44,516 nucleotides of DNA from Sphingomonas abaci (lineage in GTDB: Bacteria > Pseudomonadota > Alphaproteobacteria > Sphingomonadales > Sphingomonadaceae), in contig NZ_JACHNY010000015.1 in NCBI RefSeq assembly GCF_014199625.1, positions 1 to 44,516 on the forward strand. The letters are read 5' to 3'. Made by a program: the position numbers and the translations under genes. Under the pieces are notes generated by a model, which did not search any database, was not told where the DNA came from, and saw only the letters and a program-made list of their open reading frames with translations. Below are positions 33,548 to 42,718 of this stretch, one piece after another. The first letter of the stretch is position 1. Each line of letters opens with the position of its first letter.

Positions 33548-34804
33548 CTAGGCCGCGGCATCGACCAGCGCCTCCTCGCTCAGCGGCTCCACCCGGCCCC
33601 AGCCCTGACGGACGAGCTGCTCGACCTGGCGCATTGCCTCGTCCAGATTGGCGCGGCAGCGTTTGTGGGTCTTGGGCGTGCCGATCGGCTTGTCGAGTTC
33701 GTAGACGGTCATCATCCGCATCGCGGCATGGCTGATCTCCGCCGATTCCAGGATCGGCACCGACAGCAGCGCGGGGCCAAAGCTCTGCTCCATGATCGCG
33801 CGGACCATCGCGTGGCTGGGATCGTTGCCATCGAACTTGGAGCAGATCAGCCGCACGAACTGGTAATCGACCGCGATACCCGCGCCGGTCAGTTGGTGAA
33901 GCACCTGGTCCATCATCGACAGGAACTGGACCGTCGAGCAGAAATCGGGCGTCGTCGCCGCCAGCGGCACCAGCAAGGCGTTCGCCGCCTGCATCACCGC
34001 CAGGCTGATCGTGCCGAGCGCGGGCGGCGGATCGAGCAGCACCACGTCGTAATCGCGCGCCAGGTCGGACAGGCCGCGCTTCAGCTTGCGGAACCGCGCC
34101 GCCAGCACCGAGCCGCCATCGCTGCCGGCCGCGGCCAGCTCATATTCGACGTCGAACAGTTCCAGATTGGACGGGATCAGGTCGACATTGGGCCAGGGGG
34201 TCGCCTTCACCGCATAGGCCAGGTCGGCCTGGGTGGGGTCGATTGAAAGATAGGGATAAAGCGTTTCGCCCCGCGTGATATTAAAATGCGGGTTGAAGCC
34301 GAACAGCGTTGTCGTCGTCGCCTGGCTGTCGCAATCGACCACCAGCACCCGGTAGCCCTGCACCGCGAAATAATGCGCCAGATGCGTAGTGACGGTTGAC
34401 TTGCCGACGCCGCCCTTGAAATTCTGCACCGCGATGATCGCGGGAATATCGAGCGGTGCCCGGGCAGGCGAGGCGCCCAGCACTTCGCGCATGCGCAGCA
34501 TCTGCTCGACCGTATAGCCGACGCGCCGACCATTCTCGGCCGCCGGGGCAGGGGGCAGGCGGCCATCGTCCTCGGCCATGCGGATGCGGTTGGTCGAGCA
34601 GCCGAGCAGTTGCGCGGCCTCGGCGATGCCGAACCGGACGTTGAGCCCTTTGCGGCTTTCGGGCAGGAATGCCTTGCGACGCAAGCGCTCGATCATCCGC
34701 TCGCCAGCGTCCGCCAGATCGCCGATCTGGGTCAGCACTGCATGATCTTCCGCCAAGGACGGGCTCCTTTGAAGCTTTTCCCGGTCGGGATTGGCGGATG
34801 GCAT
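33548..34804 (-). CDS. parA: Plasmid partition ATPase ParA with N-terminal HTH
   Basis: A 418-residue P1-type (class Ia) ParA. Residues about 55-110 form a MerR-like helix-turn-helix (GIAEAAQLLGCSTNRIRMAE, GYTVEQMLRMREVLG), which in this class autoregulates the par promoter. The ATPase begins at IIAVQNFKGGVGKSTVTTHL (deviant Walker A near 130-137), then VLVVDCDSQATTTTLFG and the later YDVVLLDPPPALGTISLA. It would move the plasmid on the nucleoid together with ParB. Two parS-like palindromes lie upstream at 34848 and 34978, where its promoter should be. Confidence 0.94.
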   Translation of the reverse strand: MPSANPDREKLQRSPSLAEDHAVLTQIGDLADAGERMIERLRRKAFLPESRKGLNVRFGIAEAAQLLGCSTNRIRMAEDDGRLPPAPAAENGRRVGYTVEQMLRMREVLGASPARAPLDIPAIIAVQNFKGGVGKSTVTTHLAHYFAVQGYRVLVVDCDSQATTTTLFGFNPHFNITRGETLYPYLSIDPTQADLAYAVKATPWPNVDLIPSNLELFDVEYELAAAGSDGGSVLAARFRKLKRGLSDLARDYDVVLLDPPPALGTISLAVMQAANALLVPLAATTPDFCSTVQFLSMMDQVLHQLTGAGIAVDYQFVRLICSKFDGNDPSHAMVRAIMEQSFGPALLSVPILESAEISHAAMRMMTVYELDKPIGTPKTHKRCRANLDEAMRQVEQLVRQGWGRVEPLSEEALVDAAA

Positions 34805-34847
34805 TCAATTTGGCAAGTCCGGCGCGAGGCGTTTGCCGGAAGCGGCG

Positions 34848-34867
34848 ATGTTTCCCGCGGGAAACAT
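34848..34867. promoter_or_regulatory. parS-like site 3 (perfect palindrome)
   Basis: ATGTTTCCCGCGGGAAACAT is a perfect 20-bp palindrome 43 bases upstream of the parA start; it shares the CCCGCGGG centre with site 1. Confidence 0.8.
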
Positions 34868-34977
34868 CGAACGCCGGGTGATGAGGCGAGCGGCCGGTCC
34901 CTAAACAGCGCGCGCGGGACTGCACGGCACCGCCTGACCCGCCGCGCCTTAGCGGGAACCCGATGCGTTCCGAGCAG

Positions 34978-34997
34978 ATGTTTCCCGGGGGAAACAT
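34978..34997. promoter_or_regulatory. parS-like site 4
   Basis: ATGTTTCCCGGGGGAAACAT is identical to site 2, including the one-base asymmetry. It lies between parA and the divergent HNH gene. Confidence 0.8.
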
Positions 34998-35046
34998 CGT
35001 TGCGATTTCACTTTTGTTCCGGACCGCGGTGATTCATGACGGCTCC

Positions 35047-35502
35047 ATGCCGATCCGCCCGGAAAATCGCTGGCTCTATCCGATCGACTGGCGACAGGTG
35101 TCGGACGCGATCCGGTTTGACCGGGCGGGGGCGCGGTGCGAGCGGTGCGGGCGGCCGCACCGGCGTCATGTGGCGCATCTGGGCGATGGGCGCTGGTGGG
35201 ATGCGGCGTCTGGCCGTTGGCGATCGGGCAGGGGCCGGGCGATCCGGCTGCGCGGCGGCTTTGCGCTGGCGCGGGTACGGACGACCTATGTCGTGCTCGC
35301 TTGCGCGCATCTCGACCATGACCCCGGCAACAACGCACCGTCCAATTTAATGGCGCTGTGCCAGCGTTGCCATATGCTGCACGACGCGGCGGAGCATCGC
35401 TGGCAGCGCTGGTGGAACCTGTTCCGCCATCGCGCAATCCGCGACCTGTACGAGGACCCGCCTGTCACCCGCGCGCGGATGCTGCTGCGGCGGGGCGGGT
35501 AG
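35047..35502 (+). CDS. HNH endonuclease-like protein
   Basis: A 151-residue protein with a zinc-binding HNH arrangement: CERCGRPH (Cys31, Cys34), then ACAHLDHDPGNNAPSNL (His88, His91, Asn100) and ALCQRCHMLHD (Cys105, Cys108, His109, His112). This is the typical spacing of small HNH nucleases. It begins just after parS-like site 4 and is divergent from parA. Its role on the plasmid is unknown; similar stand-alone HNH genes occur in plasmids and phages. The start at 35047 has no strong ribosome-binding site, and the longer frame would run through the parS site. Confidence 0.8.
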   Translation: MPIRPENRWLYPIDWRQVSDAIRFDRAGARCERCGRPHRRHVAHLGDGRWWDAASGRWRSGRGRAIRLRGGFALARVRTTYVVLACAHLDHDPGNNAPSNLMALCQRCHMLHDAAEHRWQRWWNLFRHRAIRDLYEDPPVTRARMLLRRGG

Positions 35503-35550
35503 GGGGCGGACGCGGCGGAACCAACCGCCCGCCCGAATGTCCCGCACCCC

Positions 35551-36108
35551 ATGACACCTTCATCCCCCCGCCCCGCCACGCTCGTCATCAGTCGGGTGAT
35601 GCGACCGGGGCGGGAGGGGGATTATGACGGCTGGGCGGCCGGCGTCATCGGGTCCGCCTGCTCTCAGCCAGGTTTCCAGGCCGCCCTGCGTCTCGATCAG
35701 GCCGGCGGGATGCACCATCTGCTAGTGCAGTTCGCGGGTCGCATCGCGCTCGACAACTGGACAGGGCAGGGGGGTCAGGCGGACCGCCAACGCGCGGCGG
35801 ACGATTTCTCCACCGGCCGGCAACAGGTAGTCGAGGGTGCGGCGTCGCATGTCGTATTGCCCAGCGAGGCGGCCGCGCGCAAGTGGAAGACGGCGCTGGT
35901 CACCTGGGCGGGAGTGGTGCCCACACTGCTGCTGGTCAGCGGCGTCGTCGGCTGGCTGCTGCCCGACGCGCCTCGGCCGGTGCAGCAGATCCTGTCTTCG
36001 GTGCTGCTGACGGGCGCGCTGACCTGGGTCATCCTGCCGCGCGTGCGGCGCTGGTCGCGCTTCTGGATGCTGCGCGACTCCCGGGGGCGGTTACGCACGG
36101 AAAGTTGA
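35551..36108 (+). CDS. ABM-domain membrane protein
   Basis: A 185-residue protein with an N-terminal antibiotic-biosynthesis-monooxygenase-like ferredoxin fold (ATLVISRVMRPGREGDYDGW, PGFQAALRLDQ, HHLLVQFAGRIALDNW) and two membrane helices after residue 110 (ALVTWAGVVPTLLLVSGVVG and VLLTGALTWVILPRV). This fused ABM-membrane layout is known among proteobacterial hypothetical proteins; function is not established. It follows the HNH gene by 48 bases. Confidence 0.75.
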   Translation: MTPSSPRPATLVISRVMRPGREGDYDGWAAGVIGSACSQPGFQAALRLDQAGGMHHLLVQFAGRIALDNWTGQGGQADRQRAADDFSTGRQQVVEGAASHVVLPSEAAARKWKTALVTWAGVVPTLLLVSGVVGWLLPDAPRPVQQILSSVLLTGALTWVILPRVRRWSRFWMLRDSRGRLRTES

Positions 36109-36172
36109 TCGCCATCAACATTTTGTGACTCCGGTCCGGAACGGACGGAGCGGTGCCGCGTCCTGATGCGGC

Positions 36173-36949
36173 ATGACTCATCCCACCCTGATCTTTCTCC
36201 ATGCGCTAGGCGGCAGCGCCCAGGCGTGGCGGCCGGTGGGCGAGCGGCTGGGCGATCGGGCCAGCGTCGCTGTCGACCTGCCCGGCTTCGGCGACGCGGC
36301 TTCAGCCGCGGCCGCAGCCGGCAATGGCGAGGTCGGAGCGATGGCCGACTGGGTCGTCGCTGATCTCGGCGCGCGCGGGGTGACCGATGCCTTGCTGGTC
36401 GGGCATAGCATGGGCGGTAAGATCGCGACGCTGCTCGCCGCGCGCGCGCAGGCCGGCGCGATGCCGTTCGCGGTGCATGGTGTGGTGCTGGTCGCGGCCT
36501 CCCCGCCCGCGCCCGAGCCGATGGACGAGGCGCGCCGCGCCCGGATGATCGACTGGTTTGCGGACGGCCTGCCGACGCACGCGCAGGCGGCCGAATTCAT
36601 CGATGCCAACACCGCTGCGCCGCTGATCGGGGCCTGGCGCGACCAAGCAATCGCGGACGTGCTGCGGACCAATCCCGCCGCGTGGCGGGGCTGGCTGGAG
36701 CGGGGCAGTCGCGAGGACTGGCGCGACCCCGTCGGCCGGATCGATGCCCCGGCCCTGATCCTGGCGGGGGCCGAGGACGGCGACCTGGGTGTGGATGCGC
36801 AGCGCCGCTGGAACCTGCCCCACTATCCCGCCGGCACGCTTCACGTCGTGGCGGAGGCGGCGCACCTCATACCCTATGAACAACCCGATGCGCTGGCGGC
36901 GCTGATCCGCGACTATGCGGCGCGCTGTTCCGCCATCTCCCACCGATAA
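36173..36949 (+). CDS. Alpha/beta hydrolase
   Basis: A 258-residue alpha/beta hydrolase: oxyanion-hole segment FLHALGGSAQAW, nucleophile elbow LLVGHSMGGKIA (Ser79), acid region LILAGAEDGDLG and the catalytic His in AEAAHLIPYEQP. No signal peptide, so cytoplasmic. It is followed after 14 bases by an SDR gene, with which it is probably cotranscribed. Substrate unknown; an ester or lactone of a sugar acid would fit the context. Confidence 0.9.
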   Translation: MTHPTLIFLHALGGSAQAWRPVGERLGDRASVAVDLPGFGDAASAAAAAGNGEVGAMADWVVADLGARGVTDALLVGHSMGGKIATLLAARAQAGAMPFAVHGVVLVAASPPAPEPMDEARRARMIDWFADGLPTHAQAAEFIDANTAAPLIGAWRDQAIADVLRTNPAAWRGWLERGSREDWRDPVGRIDAPALILAGAEDGDLGVDAQRRWNLPHYPAGTLHVVAEAAHLIPYEQPDALAALIRDYAARCSAISHR

Positions 36950-36963
36950 GACAAGGAGCATCC

Positions 36964-37767
36964 ATGGACCTGGGCATCACCAAGCGTATCGCGCTGATCA
37001 GCGGCGCCGACTCCGGCATGGGCAAGGACACCGCTCGCTTCCTGCTGGAGGCCGGCGCGCGCGTCGCGATCACCGACAAGGCGGGCGGCACGCTGGATGA
37101 CAGCCTCGCCGAGCTTCAGCCGCTGGGCGAGATCATCGCGGTCACCGGCGACGTGACCAAGCCGGACGATGTCCGCGCCATTTGGGTCGATGTACGCGAG
37201 CGGCTGGGCGACCCGGACATCTATGTCAACGCGGCCGGCGTGACCGGAGCGACCGGCGATTTCCTGGACGTGGACGATGACGGCTGGCAGGAGACGCTGG
37301 ACATCAACCTGATGGGCGCGGTGCGGATGTGTCGCGAGGCGATCCCGGCGATGCGCGATCGGAAATGGGGCCGGATCGTGCTGTTCGCCTCCGAGGACGC
37401 CGTCCAGCCCTATGTCGATGAGCTGCCCTATTGCGCGTCGAAGGCCGGCATCCTCAGCCTGGCCAAGGGCCTGTCCAAGGCCTATGGCGGCGACAATGTG
37501 CTGGTGAACACCGTGTCGCCCGCCTTCGTCGCGACCCCGATGACCGATGCGATGATGCACAAGCGGGCCGAGGAACGGGGTGAGAGTTTCGACGCGGCGA
37601 TCGAAAGCTTCCTGAAGGAGGAGCGGCCGGGCATGGTGCTGGGCCGGCGCGGCCGGTCGGACGAGGTCGCGGCGGCCGTCGCCTTCCTCTGTTCGGAACG
37701 CGCCAGCTTCATCACCGGTGCCGGGCTGCGTGTGGACGCCGGATCGGTGTTCACCATGGCGGTGTAA
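36964..37767 (+). CDS. Short-chain dehydrogenase/reductase (SDR)
   Basis: A 267-residue classical SDR: cofactor loop SGADSGMGKDTARFLLEAGA, VNAAGV, the catalytic Ser in LFASEDAV, YCASKAGILSLAKGL, and SPAFVATPMT after it; the C-terminus GAGLRVDAGSVFTMAV is typical. TDK after the second strand favours NAD. Good ribosome-binding site (AAGGAGCATCC). Cotranscribed with the alpha/beta hydrolase and convergent with the GH115 gene. Confidence 0.92.
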   Translation: MDLGITKRIALISGADSGMGKDTARFLLEAGARVAITDKAGGTLDDSLAELQPLGEIIAVTGDVTKPDDVRAIWVDVRERLGDPDIYVNAAGVTGATGDFLDVDDDGWQETLDINLMGAVRMCREAIPAMRDRKWGRIVLFASEDAVQPYVDELPYCASKAGILSLAKGLSKAYGGDNVLVNTVSPAFVATPMTDAMMHKRAEERGESFDAAIESFLKEERPGMVLGRRGRSDEVAAAVAFLCSERASFITGAGLRVDAGSVFTMAV

Positions 37768-38002
37768 GGCCGGGGCGGGCTGCAATCGCCTAAATCTTCG
37801 CGCCGGCAGCTGATCGACGCAACCGTTCGGCAGATCGCGGCGGCCGCGACGCGTTGATGGGCCGGCTCGACGCCGATCGACGCCACGAGATGGGATCGCT
37901 AAGGGTCGGTAGGAGGTCGTCAGGACCTGCGCGAACATGCCCGTGGCCGATCCTAGCCGGGCTGCACCGCCAGGCCGTGCCGTGTCGCCGGCGAAGGCGG
38001 GG

Positions 38003-40567
38003 TCACCGGCGCGGATCGGGAGGCGCGGCGGTATAGAGCCGCAGTGCCTGCACCGGCATATTATCGTCGATGCGCCACAGGCTGACGCGGTGCGCTCCCG
38101 CCGTGAGCGGCCCCAGCCTGGCCTCGAGTGAGAAGCCATTGTCCTTGACCGCGCGCGTCCAGTCCGAGCCGTCGACCACCAGATTCATCGTCAGCGTCCG
38201 GACCGGACCGCCATCGACAGACACGCCGATCCGGCCGCCCGCCTCGCCCCGCACGTCGAGCGTCGGGATCATGGTCAGCCGGAGCGTCGCATCCCCGGCC
38301 TGGGCAAGCGTCATCGCATAATCGGCGCGGATGCCGTCGGCGGGGGTCGTTGCCGGGCGGCCCTGGGGCAAGGCGACCAGCGCTCCGCGGCTACGGCCGA
38401 GATTCGGGATCACCCGCCAGGCCAGTCCCTTGGCGGCGACGCTGCGCCCGAGGTCCGCCGCGTCCACCGTGCCGTCCTCGCCGGGCGCTGGGCCGGGCCG
38501 GGGCGCGGCGGTCGCGAAGCGAAGCGGGGCGACCGCGCCGCCCATCGCCGCGATACGCGTCACCTGGGGCATGGCATCGACCTTGGGATCGTTCCACGAT
38601 GTGTAGCCGAAATGGGTCTGGAGCATCATGCCGTCCCATTTGCCGCCGGCCAGCCGGTGATAGGCCTGGGTCAGCGCCTTGTCCTGCCGGAACGCCGCCT
38701 CCGCCCGGTCGGCGAAGAGGTTAGCGCGCGCGTCGCCCAGCGCGGCGAGTTTGCGGTTCCAGGCGACGGCATAATAGAGGTCGTGAAGGTTCGCCATGGC
38801 GGCGACCGGATGGCCGATCAACTGGGCGAACGCGTCCTGCTGGTCTGGCGCGAGCCGTTGCCGCACCGCCGCGGTCCGGTCGGCGAGCGAGTGCCATTCG
38901 CTGACGACCCAGCCGAACGCCCCGCCATCCAGGACCGGACCGGCCGCCCCCAGCGCGAAGCTGTCGGCATCGACCAGCTCCGGCTTGCGACACGCGGCGA
39001 GGCGGGCATAGTCGGTGGCGAGCGCACCGATCGCCTCGGCCTGCGCCGGGCCGAACAGGCGGGCGGCCCATTGTCGGGGATAGGCGGCCAGCGCGGCCGG
39101 CGTCATGCCGTCTGGGTTCCAAGCCATGCGCAGGAAGAAGTCGATCGGATATTCCATCGGCTTCAGGCCGCCGACATTGGCGATCCAGATGGTGCGCGCC
39201 CCGCTCTGCCAGGCCAGGTCCATCTGCTGCCAAGTCTTCTCGACCTGAGTGTTGGCGAGCCATTTGTAGCTGCGCGGTCCGCCGACATAGTCGAAGTGAT
39301 AATAGACGCCGAAACCCCCGGCGCGTGCCCGGTCGCGGGTCGGCAGGCGGCGGATCTGGCCCCAATTATCGTCGGAAAAGAGCAGGGTGACATCGTCCGG
39401 CACTTTCAGCCCAGCATCGTAATAGTCCTGCACCTCCTTGTAGAGCGCCCAGAGCTGCGGCGTCTGCTTCGCCGGCCGGTGGGTGACGTCGGCGATGATC
39501 CGGCGCTGGTCGGCGACGATGCGCTCCAAAAGGCCGGTGGCGGTGTCCCGGCTCATAGGCTCGTCGCCGTCACCGCGCATCCCGACGGTGACGAGCTGCT
39601 CATAGCCGCGGCCGCTCTTCGACATCATCCGCTCGATCCCGCCCCGCCAGAAGGCGCGCAGATTGGCGGCGTTGGTCGTATAGTCCCACGCCCCGCCGGT
39701 CACGCCGCCATCGGTGTCGCGGTGCCATTCGGCCTGGGCGCGTGTCATGGGTTCGTGATGCGACGTGCCGAGCACCAGCCCCCTGGCGTCCGCCAGCGCC
39801 ATGCTGGCCGGATCGTCGGCCGCGATCGACTTGCCCCACATCGCCGGCCACAGATAATTGCCCTTCAGCCGCAGGATCAGGTCGAAGACATGGCCATAGG
39901 CCTTGGAGTTGACGCCCCCGAAATGCATGCGCGCCCAGGTGCCGAAGGCCGGCTCCTCGTCGTTGATGAACAGGCCGCGATAGCGCACGCCCGGCGCATC
40001 GACCCGCGTGCCGGCGGTGATGTAGAGGTTCGTCCGGCGCCGCACCGGCACGTCCGCCCACCAGGCCCAGGGCGAGACGCCGATCGTCTCCGACAGGTCA
40101 TAGGCCCCGAACACCGCACCGCGCCGGTCCGCGCCCAGGATCACCAGCGCGCGCAAAATGCCGGGAAAGGGGCGGTCGACGACGACCTGGCGATACGCCT
40201 CCCACCGCCCGGCGACGGAGGCGGTGGACACGCGCCCGGCCTTGACCAGCCGGTCGATCAGCGGGCTGCGGCCGAGTTCGCCGACCAGCACCAGATTGCC
40301 CGACGCGGGCAGGGTGGTGCGCACGCCGGCGTCGGGCGCGCCGGCCACGCGCGCCAGGTCGCCGGCCAGGCCCCGGGCGGCGTTCAGCACCGCCGGGTCG
40401 GCCGCGCCGTCCACCACCACCACCGCCGGCCGGCTCCCGGCGATCAGCCGCAGCGCGGCGGGGCGCGGCGTCGCGCAGGCGGCGACCGGCGCGGCGCAAT
40501 CCTGCGCCAGGGCCGGGCTGGCCAGTCCGAGCCACGCTGCACCGAGCCAATAGCGCCTTTTCATCAT
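38003..40567 (-). CDS. GH115 family alpha-glucuronidase (secreted)
   Basis: An 854-residue enzyme of glycoside hydrolase family 115, which removes (4-O-methyl-)glucuronic acid from xylan and its oligosaccharides. Signal peptide: KRRYWLGAAWLGLASPALAQ. Family blocks include DLSETIGVSPWAWWADVPV, RGLFINDEEPAFGTWARMHF, LRLKGNYLWPAMWGKS, LFSDDNWGQIRRLPT, GVYYHFDYVGGPRSYKWLAN and THFGYTSWNDPK. The C-terminal part (TLRLTMIPTLDVRGEAGGRI) is the beta-sandwich found in this family. Starts at 40579, 40567 and 40564 are all possible; 40567 is preferred because GGGGAG lies just upstream. It would act in the periplasm or outside the cell. Confidence 0.93.
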   Translation of the reverse strand: MMKRRYWLGAAWLGLASPALAQDCAAPVAACATPRPAALRLIAGSRPAVVVVDGAADPAVLNAARGLAGDLARVAGAPDAGVRTTLPASGNLVLVGELGRSPLIDRLVKAGRVSTASVAGRWEAYRQVVVDRPFPGILRALVILGADRRGAVFGAYDLSETIGVSPWAWWADVPVRRRTNLYITAGTRVDAPGVRYRGLFINDEEPAFGTWARMHFGGVNSKAYGHVFDLILRLKGNYLWPAMWGKSIAADDPASMALADARGLVLGTSHHEPMTRAQAEWHRDTDGGVTGGAWDYTTNAANLRAFWRGGIERMMSKSGRGYEQLVTVGMRGDGDEPMSRDTATGLLERIVADQRRIIADVTHRPAKQTPQLWALYKEVQDYYDAGLKVPDDVTLLFSDDNWGQIRRLPTRDRARAGGFGVYYHFDYVGGPRSYKWLANTQVEKTWQQMDLAWQSGARTIWIANVGGLKPMEYPIDFFLRMAWNPDGMTPAALAAYPRQWAARLFGPAQAEAIGALATDYARLAACRKPELVDADSFALGAAGPVLDGGAFGWVVSEWHSLADRTAAVRQRLAPDQQDAFAQLIGHPVAAMANLHDLYYAVAWNRKLAALGDARANLFADRAEAAFRQDKALTQAYHRLAGGKWDGMMLQTHFGYTSWNDPKVDAMPQVTRIAAMGGAVAPLRFATAAPRPGPAPGEDGTVDAADLGRSVAAKGLAWRVIPNLGRSRGALVALPQGRPATTPADGIRADYAMTLAQAGDATLRLTMIPTLDVRGEAGGRIGVSVDGGPVRTLTMNLVVDGSDWTRAVKDNGFSLEARLGPLTAGAHRVSLWRIDDNMPVQALRLYTAAPPDPRR

Positions 40568-40851
40568 CCAGCTCCCCATGCCTTGATTTTCCGGTTCTCG
40601 TCGACCGCCCCGTCTGGGACGCGGAAATGCGTGATTGCGCAATCCCCTAATTGTCGCGTCGGCTGTGCTCCTGCGCTGGCAAGAGCGTGAAGCGGAATTC
40701 CGCAACGGTCCCTGTCAGCGGTGGCGCGATCGTCGACCGGAGTTCGGAGGATGATCGCCGCTAGCGGGACTGAAGCCCGCGAGGCGCGGGCGCAGCAGGA
40801 CGCCATATAATGGTACGCCGCTTGGCCGCCGGCCGGCCGGCCGGGCCGCGC

Positions 40852-41064
40852 TCAGTCGCCGCCCAGCCGGATCGGGCGGGGCTTGGCGAGGCCCGGCTCG
40901 ACCCGGTGGCCGACCGCCTCCATGCATTCGCGGAAGACGGCGATGGCGTCGTCTTTGCGCGCGACGGCCTCTGGATCGCGCGAAGCGATATGCTCGAACA
41001 GCGCGAAGGCGATGGCGGCCTGACCGCCAGCGGCGGCCTGTACGGGCATATCGGGGTCGAGCAT
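40852..41064 (-). CDS. Small hypothetical protein
   Basis: A 70-residue frame reading MLDPDMPVQAAAGGQAAIAF, then LFEHIASRDPEAVARKDDAI and AVFRECMEAVGHRV, an amphipathic helical pattern that looks like genuine coding. AAAGG lies upstream of the ATG. No family recognised. It is upstream of GH115 on the same strand, with a gap of about 285 bases in which I see nothing definite. Confidence 0.5.
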   Translation of the reverse strand: MLDPDMPVQAAAGGQAAIAFALFEHIASRDPEAVARKDDAIAVFRECMEAVGHRVEPGLAKPRPIRLGGD

Positions 41065-41231
41065 GGCGGGCCTTTCGCGGGATCGTTCACCCGGATTGGC
41101 GGCAGAGCGACGCGCGTGCAAGCCGCGCCGTGCCGATCGTCTGGATCGCCCTAGCGCGATGCCCTCCGCCGCGCAACGGCACGCTTCAAAATATTGAGTC
41201 TATTGAAGATTAGTTCAGCAAGGTAAAGCCG

Positions 41232-41290
41232 GTCATTTAGAAGCGTCGTCGACCGATAGAAAAGATGACGACTTTTTCAGATTAAATGAC
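41232..41290. repeat. Nested inverted repeats upstream of truncated TonB receptor
   Basis: Outer arms GTCATTTA (41232-41239) and TAAATGAC (41283-41290) enclose inner arms GTCGTC (41245-41250) and GACGAC (41267-41272), the latter followed by CTTTTT. The inner part resembles an intrinsic terminator in the leader of the receptor gene. It could be an attenuator or operator; no known riboswitch is recognised. Confidence 0.5.
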
Positions 41291-41364
41291 GGCCCGATGT
41301 CATCTCCGCGAAACGATCCGCCGCCAAGGGGCCGGCCGACACTTATCGGGGGACATCTTCTATC

Positions 41365-42642
41365 ATGACTTCGACCACCGCGCTTCGTGCGGGCCGGCTC
41401 CTTGCGTCCTGCGCCCTGCTGATCGCCACGGCGACGCCCGCCTGGGCCGACCCGGTCGCCACGCCCGCGGCGACGCCATCGACGACCGACGACCAGAAGG
41501 CGCAAGGCGACGGCACGCTGGGCAAGATCATCGTCACCGCGCAGAAGCGGCCCGAGAATCTCCAGAAGACGCCGATCGCCATTTCGGTCCTGTCGGCCGA
41601 GGATCTGCGCAACCGCCACGTCCAGTCGCTGGTCGACCTGCAGGACGGCGCGATCCCCAGCCTGCGCGTCGCGCCCTTCTATTCGCGCAACTCGGCGCTG
41701 ATCATGAACATCCGCGGCATCGGCGTGCTCACCGACAGCAACCAGCCGGCGCGCGACCAGGGCGTCGGCATCTATGTCGACGGGGTCTATCTGGGCCGTG
41801 CGCAGGGGCTGGGGACCGCGCTCTACGACATCGACAATATCGAGGTGCTGAAGGGGCCGCAGGGCACCTTGTTCGGCCGCAATACCGAGGGTGGCGCGGT
41901 CAACATCGTGACCAAGCGGCCGACCGGCCGGTTCGATCTGTCGGCGACCATGGGCATCGGCGCGTTCGGCAGCCACGAGGCCAAGGCGCATCTCAACCTG
42001 CCCGAATGGCACGATGTCAGCATCAAGCTGGACGGCATCGTCACGCGGCGCGGCGGGCTGGTCGTCAATCCTCTGCCCGGACAGGCTGATTTCAACGGCT
42101 TCGACCGGCGCGGCGGCCATGTCGAGGCCTTGTGGAAGCCGCAAGACGGGGTCAGCGCTGATTATGCCTTCGACAGCGCCTATGACGCGTCGACGCCGCT
42201 CTATCTCCAAACGGTCGCGGCCGGCACCGCGGCGCGCGCGCCCGACCTGCCGCTGCTGCCGGATCGGGTGCGGGTCGCCAGCGTCGGCGTGCCGCAGCAG
42301 GAGAGCATTGGTCGCCGCCATGGTCACCGGCTGACGCTCGGCGTTGATCTGGCGCCGGGGCTTCAGCTCAAGTCGATCACCGCCTATCGCGCGCTCGACC
42401 AGATCCAGTTCAGCCAGGAGATCCAGCTGATCGGCGACGCGCCGCGCATCCAATATATCGCGGGCGCGATGGCATGTCGCGAACATACCACCGACAATGC
42501 GCAGGCGTTCAACTCGATGACGTGGAATGCCGACGGCACCGCCGCGACGGTCGCTCGCTACGACATCGCCACCATCCCCTATGACCGGGCCAGCCGGATC
42601 ACGACGCGCAGCATCGGCGCGTTCGGCCAGGCGATGACCTGA
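41365..42642 (+). pseudogene. TonB-dependent receptor, 3' half lost
   Basis: The frame encodes a 425-residue N-terminal part of a TonB receptor: signal peptide (LLASCALLIATATPAWADP), TonB-box-like IIVTAQKRPENLQKTPIAIS, plug with MNIRGIGVLTDSNQPARDQG, VGIYVDGVYLGRAQG and IEVLKGPQGTLFGRNTEGGA, then the first barrel strands to RSIGAFGQAMT. Family members are usually 700-900 residues, so nearly half of the barrel is missing. An IS3 orfA begins 76 bases downstream, so element insertion followed by deletion is the likely cause. The product cannot form a complete barrel. Confidence 0.88.
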
Positions 42643-42718
42643 GCCCTCCGAATCGGTCCATTTTTTGTAAAAAAAATCCCGGTTAGATTTGGCAGGTGCT
42701 GGACGAGGGAATCCGCCG

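Noticed and set aside
38612..40690. Plus-strand 692-codon frame opposite GH115
   Set aside because: Antisense shadow; GH115 motifs are continuous on the minus strand.
40810..41154. Plus-strand frame over the small hypothetical gene
   Set aside because: The minus-strand frame at 40852-41064 has more protein-like composition and a ribosome-binding site; only one is likely real.
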